Source: Euclidia mi (taxonomy: Eukaryota; Arthropoda; Insecta; Lepidoptera; Erebidae). Taken from it: a stretch of DNA of 64,000 nt. The stretch lies in contig OX123192.2 of NCBI GenBank assembly GCA_944739405.2, forward strand, positions 50,148,486 to 50,212,485, in the 5' to 3' direction. Made by a program: the position numbers and the translations under genes. Below the pieces are notes generated by a model. That model did no database searches and had not been told where the DNA came from. It worked only from the letters and a program-made list of their open reading frames with translations. Position 1 is the stretch's first letter; every line of letters starts with the position of its first letter. Shown here piece by piece: positions 1 to 10,561 of the stretch.

Positions 1-280
1 TTATTTATTTGTAAAGCTACATACACAGAGCAGGTACATATTAAACAACGTTTGACCACGGTGTAAATAAAATAATGCGTTTTCATCCTGTAATTGTAAA
101 TATATGCATGTGTTAAAATATGAATTTTATTTCTGATTTATTATTTTAAAGACAAATATTCGAGTAAAGCAAGCAGTTAAAGTCCAAAAGAGGATGCTCA
201 TCACAAAATATGAGGCAACGATTACCAAAAGACTGTATAATTATTACAATGCAGAGACAGGGCATCAGTTTTAAGCCCAT

Positions 281-340
281 GGCAATAACTTTTCTAAGTT
301 ATGTGCGTATAAAGTTGTTAATTATTGCTTTCTTCATGCT
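281..340 (+). repeat. Fragment of SINE family A
   Basis: About 60 bases match the middle part of the fuller SINE at 4655-5003 (the stretch around 'gttatgtgcgtat' and 'gttgttaatta'). It is decayed and lacks the tRNA-like head and the tail. The rest of 1-440 is AT-rich and holds nothing I can identify. Confidence 0.45.
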
Positions 341-442
341 TTGGAGAGAACTTAAGTCTTGGCTTTAATGAAGATCTTTGACAGTCATTATAAGCAGTCA
401 GTATCTTTAAATATACTTACACTAGTCATAGACATGGATACT

Positions 443-560
443 TTTGGTTGCAGAGGTCAGACGGCAGTCGTTCGATGGAAAAGCTAATATTCTGTCTGTT
501 CTGTCAGCTAATAATCTGGTTGAACTAGAATGCCGATCCCGGCAAAAGTCTGCATGCAAT
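443..560 (+). repeat. Degenerate SINE-like sequence
   Basis: The text around 'ggttgcagaggtcagac' and 'ctggttgaactagaatgccgat' resembles a SINE that I recall as very common in Lepidoptera (pattern: gcagaggtcag, then a ctggttagactggaagccga motif). The open frame that runs through it (444-761, 105 codons) is therefore probably not a host gene. The family assignment rests on memory of the repeat, not on a second copy in this window. Confidence 0.35.
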
Positions 561-761
561 CGGGTTAACCTAAAGCCCACTTACCACGGACGCTGTATGC
601 CTGTCTCCGTGACTGAAAAACTACAGAATATATTTAATAGTAAAAAAATCGATTTAGGTAAATCAATTGTTATTCATTTGGGTCATTCTCGTATTCAAAA
701 GCTAAGACCAAATATACAAGAATTAATAATAAGTATTACACCAATCGGGACTGAACTGTAA

Positions 762-2260
762 AGCATTATTTAATAAATAAACATTTTGACAAAATCGTTT
801 ATATAAATCGATAAAAAAATGTATATGGCAACATTTTATACGGAACGAGAAAATTATAAACAAAGCGGCGATTATCAATGGCGTCATTGCTATTGCTTTG
901 GATTGTAGTGTATGCTATTTTATCTATCCGTCAATACGTTGAGTTGAGCTCCGGTTCCGCCGGCATTGATAGTGTTATTCGTAGTGTATTATTTCGCGAA
1001 AGGACGCTTGTAAATTCATTTTGTGCTACATTTCCTTGACACTATGTCTAGTCTGCAATGCATAAATTGCAACTGCATTTAATTTCCATAATATCCTAAA
1101 TATTTATTGGAGAGATACTTTGGTGTTTGAGAAACTACCAACAATTCTGTCTGGAACAAACCTTTACGCATTCTCGAAGGAATAACCATGTAAAACGGAC
1201 ATAAAAAAGATTTATGTAGATTGTCTAATTTAGTATACATTGTCTAATTATGACTAAACGTAAATAATTATCTTGCTTAACGTAAATAAACATGACAAAA
1301 ATCAACAAGTCATTTGTGTCATAGCTGCCATTAATGTCATAGGTAAATTGTCACAGGACCTATCTACTCGTACTTACGGCCTTTAGTAAAATTCAAACTG
1401 AAATAACTTTTGAACACGAAGTTCTAAAAATCTCATAAATTAAACAGTAATTATATATGCTATTTCCTGTCAAATAAATACAAAAACAGTGCCTACCATG
1501 TAGTCTCAGATATACCCATAGGCCGGTGCCAAACGCCCACACATTCCTGTCATTACCATTTGAAAAGTGCATGTGGCTTTAAACAATAGACAGAATAATG
1601 CTACACCTCAACCCTCCTTAAGGTTTAGGTGCATAATTTATCGCGACGTAACCGTGGTATGCCCCCGGCAGCAATTACTATAGTAATATTAATACAATGA
1701 TTAATGGTGATGATAATATAATGATGTCAATCCCTAATCGTGTGGCAATTCCAATATAAAAGTAAAATAAATACTTGCCTGTCTTTTCAATGTAAGTTAC
1801 AACAGTGAGTCGATATAACGTCATAACTATCATTAATTAAAATGATAAAGTAAAACCATTTCGCTTCCTAATAAACTACACCCATACAATCTCAGTAAAC
1901 AGATTGTTAACCGCCACATAAGTAAACGCAACTCCTCCTCATGTAATCCTTCATTCCCCTCTTACGGCTCTCAAGGGAGCGACCGAGTAATCTATTTGCA
2001 ATTAAGGTTGGAGCAAACAAAGCAGTTACCCTTTTCAGGGCTCCGTAGCGGAAACGAAAGCCTTATAGTTGTCTTTATCTATCTATTAGAAGGCACTTCT
2101 TGGTTTGAAAGTTTAGTCTACGTAGTTGTTATTTGGATAATGGCAACTAACTAATTGGCTGAAATGTCATATGTCAACTTAAATTATATAGTTGATTAAA
2201 TCAGACGTTACTTGGCGTAACTCCATTGTAACTTAATGTAAGGAAAGAGAAACACACCAC
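762..2260. other. No gene seen
   Basis: AT-rich sequence of about 1.5 kb with stops in all frames. I see no coding exon, tRNA or clear repeat. The spacing and base composition are those of intergenic or intronic insect DNA. Confidence 0.5.
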
Positions 2261-2261
2261 G

Positions 2262-2586
2262 CACCCTCAGATTGATCACCCCAACTATTGCAATAGAAAA
2301 AGGTTGACAATGCCGAACCTCTCTAAAAGGATAAGGGATATAGGAATGGCAGGAGCGATGAGCAACGACTGAGCCGACACGGCTCAGTCATTGCCCATCG
2401 CTCCTGAGGATGCCTCGTGCAAAGGCGAAACACGTGTCGAAGAATAGTCGGCGCATACAGCAGGATACTGCAAGTCAGGTATCTTCCTGGAACCCATACC
2501 ATTCCTATTTCCCTAATCCTTTTAGAGGAGTTTGGTATTTTCAATATTTTTCTATTGCAATAGTTAGGGTGGTCAATACGAGGGTG
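2262..2586. mobile_element. Fold-back element with nested hairpin and ribozyme-like core
   Basis: Two arms of roughly 85-90 bases (2262-2349 and 2499-2586) are inverted copies of each other at roughly 80% identity by eye; both contain 'ctattgcaatag' or its complement and 'cctctaaaagga' or its complement. Between them lies a second hairpin (2350-2406) whose outer 11 pairs are perfect, followed at 2404-2438 by a sequence matching the conserved core of a hammerhead ribozyme. The layout suggests a small non-autonomous element, perhaps related to Penelope-like terminal repeats or to retrozymes. That relationship is inference. The open frames on both strands here are by-products of the palindromic structure. 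Confidence 0.5.
2404..2438 (+). ncRNA. Hammerhead-ribozyme-like motif
   Basis: In order: CTGAGGA (fits the conserved CUGANGA box, 2404-2410); a possible stem II of GCCT (2412-2415) pairing with AGGC (2423-2426) across a 7-base loop; GAAA (2427-2430); a very short palindromic stem III CAC/GTG (2431-2436); and GTC (2436-2438), a good cleavage triplet. Very short stem III is known from ribozymes of Penelope-like elements and retrozymes, which act as dimers. Stem I is weak: only about two pairs form next to the core. Activity is therefore uncertain. Confidence 0.4.
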
Positions 2587-2627
2587 CTTAGTGGGTTCCT
2601 TTCTCCTTCCATTAGTTTGCAACTAAA

Positions 2628-2898
2628 ATTGTTCGTGTGGTGGCGGATTAAAATTACTAAAAGTCACTACCCCATTTCATGTCGTGGATATCCGCGTAAG
2701 AGACGACTAAGGATAATACACAAAGCAAATAGTATATTTGCGAAGAGACGGAAAACTCGACATTAAACCCTGTACTAACCCGTGGTATAGAAGGCCTAAT
2801 CCTCGTACCAACTCACAGCACTATGAAGAAAATAAAGTATATTTGAGAAAATAAATAAACCTGAAGCCCAGCATTGGACTGCAAAAGGTTGTAGAGGA
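2628..2898 (+). repeat. SINE family B, degenerate copy
   Basis: Follows the order of the better copies at 21795-22035 and 5187-5421: 'gtgtggtggcggatt', a CACTACCCCAT stretch, 'gaagagacggaaaactcgac', 'aaaccctgtactaacccg', 'gtggtatagaaggcctaat' and finally 'cccagcattggactgcaaaaggttg'. Many substitutions and at least one insertion show that it is old. Confidence 0.6.
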
Positions 2899-3179
2899 TT
2901 TTTTCTGAACTGAGATTTGGTTGTATTTTAATAATATTTTTAACCAATGGCTCTAGGTTCCCACAACGTTTATTAACATGCAATGGTTCCCGATGGAGGA
3001 AAGTTATTAAGTTTATGTAGACAAGGTGGTAAGAGTAACAAACAATTTATTTGCTTGATAGTGAATTTAATATAATTTTTTTTTTACTTAGTATGTTTTC
3101 CTAACAGCTTAAAAGTCTTAGCCCACTTACACGACTCTGCTACCATCCAACAAAAATACACTTCTTAAATATTCTTTAC

Positions 3180-3508
3180 ATTGGTAACTGGGACCCGTCT
3201 CGCTGGGAGCAGCTGGCTGCTAAATGACCCGAGTGGCGGACACTGGTACAACCAAAGTCCGCGATTTTGAGACTCAACGGCGCTCCGCGCTTGATGCGAA
3301 GCGTGATGAAATAAAAGCCCGATCACCTGCGGCAATTTCTTATAATTTTGTCAATGGTGAGCTCACGTGCCCGCAATGCTCCAGTACATTTGCCAATAAA
3401 ATTGGCTACATCAGCCACGTGCGGGCTCACCAAAGACAACAGAGACTGAAAAGCGGTCGCCGTGACCGAAACCGGTCGGACCAGAGCACCAGATCGCATT
3501 GGTAACAT
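3180..3508 (+). pseudogene. C-terminal tail of a LINE with C2H2-type zinc finger
   Basis: A plus-strand frame (3224-3505) encodes a basic, glutamine- and arginine-rich stretch and then one finger of the form C-x2-C-x12-H-x3-H (CPQCSSTFANKIGYISHVRAH split across about 20 residues). Just upstream, another frame reads WEQLAAK. In several insect LINEs the protein ends with a 'drs.WR' block followed by a single zinc finger, so I read this as the decayed 3' coding end of such an element and not as a free zinc-finger gene. No reverse-transcriptase domain lies nearby. Alternative: a stand-alone zinc-finger exon, which I consider less likely because there is no splice context. Confidence 0.5.
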
Positions 3509-4316
3509 ATATTAGCAGACAGCGCGCTATCAGCGAGCTGACCGCCGTCAGACTGCTCGATAGTTGACGTCGCGCTTACGACACGAAAGCGGCGACAACA
3601 GCTGGGTGCCTGCTAGCTGTCGCCGCGTGGATTGCGAGCAGTCGCCTTAATTTAGGTTGTAAAAGTGTGTTCTTAAAGTCATGTAAGTGGTCTAAGACCT
3701 TAAGAGCGATCAGCAATAAAACCTTCATGAATTTCTTGTCATGTCCATCTTTATTCAAGAGTTGCGCGGACGCAGTGATCCGGTGTGAGAGAACTCTTAA
3801 TACGATTACAGCATCTAGATGCAGCATATGCTAGCATAATCAATATACATCGGAAACTGTCCAAGAGTCTTGGATTAATCTTTCCAGCAAATTCTATCAC
3901 ATTCATTATTATAATCACATCGATAAGCCGAACTTCATCTTACATAATCATATGCGATCTACCACCACTATCGGCGCACTTACCCAACATTTCCCCTTAA
4001 ACTAAGATGAGTACATTCTACGTATCTGTTGACCCACATAGCCTTCTAACTATACAAGGCGGAAGTCATTCACTGGAGTATTTACTCTCATTAAGTAAGA
4101 AAACTGGCTCGATGCGCGTCTATTAAGTCTCCTTTGAATCACGATTCTTTTATTCAGACGTAATTGTCTGCTGGTCTATGGGCTAAATGCTTTAAATGGA
4201 AGGTATAATGCAATGTGCTGCATTTCTACTTAAGCTATTTGTTTTTGGTTCCGTTTTAATTTATATATTTTAGATAGTAGTTTGAATTTGGATAGAACTC
4301 TGAATAAATGTGTTTG
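3509..4316. other. No gene seen
   Basis: Starts moderately GC-rich (3520-3800) and becomes AT-rich. Open frames are short and overlap on opposite strands. Nothing recognisable apart from the family B SINE that begins at about 4317. Confidence 0.4.
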
Positions 4317-4590
4317 GTTTTTGCAATTGATCGTTCGTGTGGTGACAGATTATTCATTCTCACTAACCGATTTTATTTCGTAGGTGTCGTAAGGCAAATA
4401 GAGGAAGCGAGTAGGACCTTTGCAAAGGGACAGAAAACTCAACATGAACGTCTGTACCAACTTGTCCAGTGTGGTATTGTAAACCTTTGACATGACCACA
4501 TTCACTTAAAATGCTACTCTGAAGTAAATGGGCGAGATTTAAGTCCAGCAGTGTACTGCGTAAGCCTTTAAAAGGTTTTTTCAATAATAA
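4317..4590 (+). repeat. SINE family B, degenerate copy
   Basis: Contains the family landmarks 'tcgttcgtgtggtgacaga', 'gggacagaaaactcaacatg', 'tccagtgtggtattgtaaa' and 'aagtccagcagtgtactgcg' in the same order and orientation as the copy at 21795-22035. It is strongly diverged. The adjacent open frames on either strand are shadows. Confidence 0.55.
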
Positions 4591-4654
4591 ATGAGCCAAA
4601 TGTGTTTTTTTTAAGAAAATGTGTCTCTATTTATTTATTAGGTTAACTGTGAGA

Positions 4655-5003
4655 GCGGATGCCTGATGCCACTACGCCAGCGAGTGAGTAATCAGCGACA
4701 GCCCAGTGGAGAGACCGACAGACTGCTACGCAGAGGCTCCGGATTCGAATCCACGGCGCGCACCAATGACTTTTCGGTGTTATGTGCGTATTAAATTGTT
4801 AATTATCGCTTGCTAAAATGGTGAAGGAAAACATCGTGAAGAAAACTGCATGTCTGATAGATCTCCATAACGTTCTCGAAGACATGTGAAGTCTGCCAAC
4901 CCGCACTTGGCCAGCGTGGTGGACTATGGCCTGACACTTCTCATAATGGGAAGAGGCCCGTGCCCAGCAGTGGGACAGTATAAAGGGCTGATGATGAATG
5001 AGG
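4655..5003 (+). repeat. SINE family A, near full length
   Basis: A tRNA-like head with an internal promoter B box ('ggattcgaatcc', about 4740-4751) is followed by a body ('gtgaaggaaaacatcgtgaag', 'cataacgttctcgaagacat', 'gtctgccaacccgcacttgg') and ends 'cagcagtgggacagtataaa' plus a TGATGATGA tail. Other copies lie at 35040-35375, 40330-40512 and, inverted, 58897-59205, so this is a dispersed family transcribed by RNA polymerase III and mobilised by a partner LINE (general SINE biology). Confidence 0.8.
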
Positions 5004-5186
5004 TAAACTCACGGCATTTATATAAAAAAATTACAGTAATATTCTTAAATCTAAGGTTCTGATATACATGCCACTTATAAGTTAACACAACATTCACGTT
5101 GTAGACAACACATTTTAAACAATATTTTTACAAATTATGTTGTTACACAAATGAACTGAAAAGTATGCGTTAAACAAAAAAAAAAC

Positions 5187-5421
5187 AAGTCATCATCATC
5201 AGCATTTTACAGTCCACTGCTGGACTAGGCCACTCCTTGATAGGAGGAATTGGCCTTCTATACCACGCTGGCCAAACGGGTTGGTATAGGGTTTGTATCA
5301 AGTTTTCCTTCTCTTACAGTGCTGTTATCTGCATAATATACTCCCTCTGTCGGCTCTTACGATATCCATGGGATGATATGGGGTGGTGACATTCTGTATT
5401 GTTAATCCGTCACCACCCGGA
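5187..5421 (-). repeat. SINE family B, well-preserved copy
   Basis: Inverted relative to the copy at 21795-22035 and closely similar over its whole length: it begins on the minus strand at 'gggtggtgacggatt', passes 'ccatatcatcccatggat' and 'aaaccctataccaacccg', and ends 'ctagtccagcagtggactgt' plus a TGATGATGATG tail. The two are the best-preserved copies of this family in the window. Confidence 0.75.
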
Positions 5422-5639
5422 CTAATAAACATTAATAGCAGTAAAAAATGTATAAAAAAGAAAAAACACAAACAAAAAAAACTTATTCAATTACAGCCAG
5501 TTTCTTAAGGGATTTAAATATTTTTACGCGGAACTGACTCTCACTATTGTGGAACACGTCCGCATCTGAAACGTTCTTGAGAAACGAAATCAAATTCCTA
5601 CACATTCTACTTAAGGGTGCATTCAGGCCAGGTTCGTTT

Positions 5640-6290
5640 TTGATAAGGGTACGGTAAGAATATTGCAAATGGCATTACGTGGAGGTCCTTGGTGCATTAA
5701 TGGTTATGTTTGAAGTCAAATAATTACGATCTATTTTACCCGTAATACTTTGTGTAAGAAAATTGAACCATACATCAGTCTTCTATCACGAAGGAAGTCC
5801 ATTTCATAAAAACTAAGCCGATGCTGGTATGGAGCTCTTGGAGATATATTTTGAGACATATAAGCAATGTTATTATGTTAATTTATAAAATGATAATTTT
5901 TAATTTGTATATTAATTTATGAAATATTTTTTTTATTACTCAATTGAATGTTAATTATATTAATTTATTGCATTTTCACTGTATTCATTTATGTGAACGT
6001 GAGTAATGTATTGCATAAATGTCGAGTAGGTAGGTATACATGTATGCGGACTACATATATTTTGAATTTTAATTACCTAATTGTTTTGATTTGTTTAATT
6101 TTAATTTATTGAATTTTTTTTTAATCTTAATTAACTGAATTTTTAAGTTATTGCATGTAATTAAAGTATTAATTTAGGGAACTTAACTGTAGAACAAGCG
6201 CTAATCCCGCCGACAAACTGTTTTGCAGTTTGGTGGGTTAATATCCGTACAATGTATGTATACTTTGTTCCGAATAAATTATTTATTATT
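5640..6290 (+). mobile_element. 3' end of a LINE with (ATT)n tail
   Basis: AT-rich 3'-untranslated-like sequence containing a stem-loop at about 6208-6238 (two GC-capped arms around 'ttttg') and ending 'gaataaattatttattattattatt' like the tail of insect LINEs. The coding part upstream is too decayed to name; I only suspect a Jockey-like C-terminus before 5830. The importance of this tail is that the Dong element begins right after it, on TAA repeats. Confidence 0.4.
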
Positions 6291-6423
6291 ATTATTCACT
6301 TTATTTATTATACTTCTCATAATACATTTCATATTAATAAACTACATTAAATAAACGTTTAAAAATATAAAAGGGACCACGGAGACCCACCGGTGTCGGG
6401 TACAGGGACCAAGCCACCGGTGG

Positions 6424-8440
6424 TTAGGGCCTCAGAGACAGGAACTTCCTCGCGATGCGTGCCGTGTCGAGAAGAACTGCCTTCTGTATCAAGGACTTGA
6501 TCCAGCTGCCAAGTGCGAGCCTCTTTAGATGTTGATCAAGGCTCTTGGCGATTAGCCCATTTACCGACACGACTATCGGCACAATGATCGCCGAATCCAC
6601 ATCCCACATGTCAACAATCTCGTGAGCTAGGTCCAAATATTTAATCTCCTTCTCTTTTTCTGGCTTCACGAGATTGCCGTCATGCGGTATGGTGATATCG
6701 ATTATTATTGCGAGTTGCTCTGCTCGGTCTATCACTATAATATCAGGCTTATTGGCTACAATAGTCCTGTCTGTAATGAAAGACCGATCCCAGTACAATA
6801 ATGCACGACCATTCTCGAGAACTGGGTCGGGCACATATCTGTAGTACGGTAAGTACCTCAGAACCAACGAGATTATATTTAAAGCCTAGTTGCTGATGGA
6901 TTATCCTGGCCACTTGTCTGTCTCTGGTCGTGTCTGTGCAAATACTGACCGTTGGCAAGACTCGAACAACCGGACACTATATGCCTGAGCGATTCCCCGG
7001 GTTGGTGACACGCCCGACATATGTCAACCGTCCCATCCCTCAGAATATACTTCCGGTAGTTGTTTGTCTTGACAACTTCGTCCATAATTGCAAAGATAAA
7101 ACCTTCGGTTTCTCCAAAGAGATCACCGAATCGCAGCCAGGAAATTGAAGCTTTAAAATTTACATCGGGCCCATGTAAGGCCCGGTAGAATCGTCCATGA
7201 AGCTCCTTGCCCCTCCATACTTCCCGTCGGTCCTCAGTACTAAGTACTGCAGGTTTGTGCCAGTTCTCTTTAGCCAGAGCGAGCGGGGTAAGTCCGGTAT
7301 CAATTGTGACTACATCGCGATGCACATCCACACTCATCTGCAGAAAATAATCTCTGAGGTTGCACACCTCGCGGTTGTGGAGGGTCTTAGCACATAAAAA
7401 GCCTCGACCCTCACATTTCCGCGGGATGTACAGCCTCATAACCGATGAGCGTGGATGATGCATACGAGATGCAGTCAACATTGAACGGACTTTTCTATCC
7501 AGGGCATCTAGTTCAGTCTAGGTCCACCTGAGTATGCCGAAGGAATACATTAGGACTGGCATGGCCCACCCGTTGCAGGCCCGCACCTTGTTGCCACCTG
7601 ATAAAAGACTGTTAAGTACTTTTCTCAGGCGGCCAAAGAACCGAGCCTGCAACGTCTGTTTCATGTCAGTCTCAGAAATATTCAAAGACTGCGACATACC
7701 CAGGTATTTGTAGGTCTCAGTTGGGGAGAGGGATCTAAGTTGTATGGAATCTGAGAGTTGTGTCCCTGCAGATTCCATAATCCTGCCTCTCTTCACATGC
7801 ATGACCGCACATTTATCCAAACAAAATTCCATCCTGATAGAATTACTAAAGGTTTTGGTTAGCTTAAGTAATGCAGTCAGTTGGAATTTGTTGGGGGCAA
7901 ATAATTTCAGGTCATCCATGAAAAGGAGGTGAGATGTAACATGACCTCCTCTCATCAACTGATAGCCCAGCCCTGAAGTCTCTAATAAGGTACTTAGGGG
8001 GTTGAGGGCCAGGCAAAACCACAAAGGACTCAGGCTGTCGCCCTAGAATATACCTCGCTCGATGAATATGGGAGCGCCGCAACCCAAGGTCGATCGACAC
8101 CCTGGATAGCGCAAAACGGTCCTCCATTGCCCCATACACGCCTTTAAGAAGGTGCATAGAGTTGTATCTACTTTGTACAACTCTAGCACCCTCAAAAGCC
8201 ACGCATGAGGCACGGAGTCGTATGCCTTTTTGTAATCTATCCAGCATGTCGATAGATTCTTCAGGTTACGGCGCACCTGTTGGCTAATGGCCATGTCTAT
8301 CAGAAGGAGCTCTTTAGTACCACGAGCCCCACTCTTACATCCATTTTGAGAAATAGATAAAATTGAATTATCAAATATATGTTTAGATAATTTCGTTCTC
8401 AAAATGGATGTAAGAAGTTTATATAAATGATATACTAAAT
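6424..8440 (-). pseudogene. Dong/R4 reverse transcriptase and endonuclease, C-terminal half
   Basis: Reading from 8440 downwards, the frame shows the finger/palm blocks (SQNGCKSGARGTKELL, WIDYKKAYDSVPHAWLL), the catalytic box FMDDLKLF, a knuckle C-x2-C-x8-H-x4-C near 7000, and a restriction-like nuclease with KPDIIVID and DITIPHDGNLV, followed by KEKEIKYLDLAHE, which is characteristic of the R2/R4/Dong group. The frame is broken by stop codons at about 8043 and 7518 and by frameshifts at about 6950 and 6865; the final stop is at 6424. This enzyme would nick the target and reverse-transcribe the element RNA onto it. This copy cannot make it. Confidence 0.85.
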
Positions 8441-10159
8441 CCAAAAAATCCTATACAGGTATTCCTAATCAAGTTTATTACGGCAATCAGGTACGGGAGG
8501 AGGGATTAGGTGTTGCCAAACTGTTTGCGACATATTTTAGCTCTGTGTACAATAATAGTCAGATACCAATAAACTATACCCTTCGTTCGTCAACGTCAAA
8601 CTGTTGCCTCTCATCTATATATGTCACAGAGAATGATATTAAAAAAAGCATAAAAAATATAGATCTAAACAAAGGAGCTGGTCCTGATGGTCTACCACCT
8701 ATTTTCATCCGTATGTGTAGTGACGCTCTGATCAAACCGCTACAGATCATATATAATAAATCTCTTACAGAGGGTATATTCCCTGAATTATGGAAAATTG
8801 CAAGTATTATACCTGTTTATAAATCTGGTGACAGAAATAATGTAACGAATTATAGGCCAATTTCTATTATATCATAATTTGCTAAAATGTTTGAGGGCCT
8901 TATTTACAACATTGTGTTCAATCATCTGCGTCATGTAATTAGTGAAAGGCAGCATGGGTTTGTAGCCAACCGTTCTACTTTGTCTAATTTATTAATTTAT
9001 ACACACTTCATAACAAACACTTTCGAATCTAGGGGACAAGTTGATGCTGTTTATACAGATTTTGCGAAAGCGTTTGATCGCGTGGACCATTCAATTCTTG
9101 CCTTGAAGTTAAATCATGTCGGAATTCATGGATCTCTATTCAGATGGTTTGAGAGTTACATTTGTAATCGTTCTCAATTGGTTACACTAGCTGGCTACGA
9201 ATCTGCACCATTCACTCCAACTTCTGGTATTCCACAAGGTTCAAAACTCGGCCCTTTGCTCTTCATAGTATTTATAAATGATATATTAGAATTGTTAAAA
9301 TGTCAGTGTCTTGCTTATGCAGACGATTTAAAAATATACTATAGAATAAATACATTAGGCGATTGTCTTAAATTACAACAGGATTTAAATACCCTGAGTC
9401 AATGGTGTGAAGACAACAATATGTCACTCAATGTCGGAAAGTGCCAGTTTATAACTTTTACAAAAAAAAAACAATTACATTAAATTTAATTATCATGTCG
9501 AGGGGCGTTACCTGAATAGAGTTTCAGTAGTTCGGGACTTAGGAGTACTGCTAGATTCTTCACTTACTTTTCGCGAACATATAGACAGCATAACTACAAG
9601 GGCTAAAAAGACACTAGGATTTATAATCCGAATGTCAAAACCATTCCGGCACAATAGAAGCATTATTTTGTTATATAACGCATTGGTGAGAAGCTCCTTG
9701 GAGTACTGCTCAGCAATATGGGCTCCATATTATGCAACTCATATAGATAGTGTGGAATCAGTTCAGGTGCGTTTAGTTAGGTATTTGTGTATGAAAAATG
9801 GTCTACGTAAAAATATCCCAAACTATAGTGATAGACTAAAGCACTTCCACATCTTGAGCTTACAGGAAAGGCGAAGTTACTCTAGTTTATTAATTTTATA
9901 CAAAATTATTAATGGTTGTATAGATTCACCATTGATTAACTTTTTTAACTTTAGAGTGGGCACACGAATAATGCGTCATCATCGCATCTTCGATATACCA
10001 ATGTCGACTCTGGACGTAACCCTTAATAGTCCCTTTACGCGTATGGCAAGGTTGTATAATGAGTGGAGTACTACAATAGACAATAACATCGACGTATTTT
10101 CAATGAAATTTATATCATACAGACGCTCTCTAATAAACCATTATTTGCATAAACCTTAA
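8431..10159 (+). pseudogene. Jockey-like reverse transcriptase
   Basis: Finger/palm motifs in order: NKGAGPDGLPPIF, YKSGDRNNVTNYRPIS, QHGFVANRSTLSNLL, YTDFAKAFDRVDH, SGIPQGSKLGPLLF and the catalytic box AYADDLKIY, then the thumb region ending at 10159. One in-frame TAA (8875-8877) interrupts it, and a frameshift falls in the A-run at about 9465-9475, after which the frame 9487-10159 continues. The upstream endonuclease and ORF1 are missing. The LINE could not have been active at its present site, but the modest number of defects points to a fairly recent copy. Confidence 0.85.
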
Positions 10160-10390
10160 TGATTGATATATATGTATGTACACACTTTTAAAAATTTTAA
10201 TTTATTTTAGATGTTGTTATTCTTTTTTTATGTTTCGTGATTAGCCGTGTATAGTAAAGTTAAAGTCTCACTTCTGAAGCTATGATTAAATGCCATGCAT
10301 ACCTATTACCTGTTAATCGCTAAATATGTACCTATTTATAAGATATCATTGTATTACTTTTAGTGATTAAACTGTTGGTGTGCTTATGAA

Positions 10391-10421
<31 letters not shown>
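8431..10421 (+). mobile_element. Jockey-like LINE copy, 5' truncated
   Basis: Inserted in the opposite orientation inside the Dong element. Its coding part begins mid-protein at about 8431 and runs to 10159, and it ends with an AT-rich 3' UTR and an (AAAT)n tail (10388-10421). Truncation at the 5' end and an A-rich repeat tail are the signature of target-primed reverse transcription. The Dong reading frame resumes immediately outside both ends, so this copy inserted after Dong did. Confidence 0.85.
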
Positions 10422-10561
10422 CGTTGGTAAGCACGTAATTGGCCTATAATTCTTGGGGTCCGTGGTACTACCAGACTAATAAAGTAGGTGTGTAACGCCG
10501 GATGTTAAAAAATCAGGCAGCGACCCTGATTCCAATGATGATTGAAATTGAGATGCTAAGT

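Noticed and set aside
444..761. 105-codon plus-strand ORF
   Set aside because: Its start lies in a degenerate SINE and the protein shows no domain or splice context.
2323..2766. Overlapping ORFs on both strands around 2.3-2.8 kb
   Set aside because: They follow from the palindromic fold-back element and the adjacent SINE.
3576..3827. 83-codon minus-strand ORF
   Set aside because: No family features, and it overlaps an opposite-strand frame; most likely chance in GC-richer DNA.
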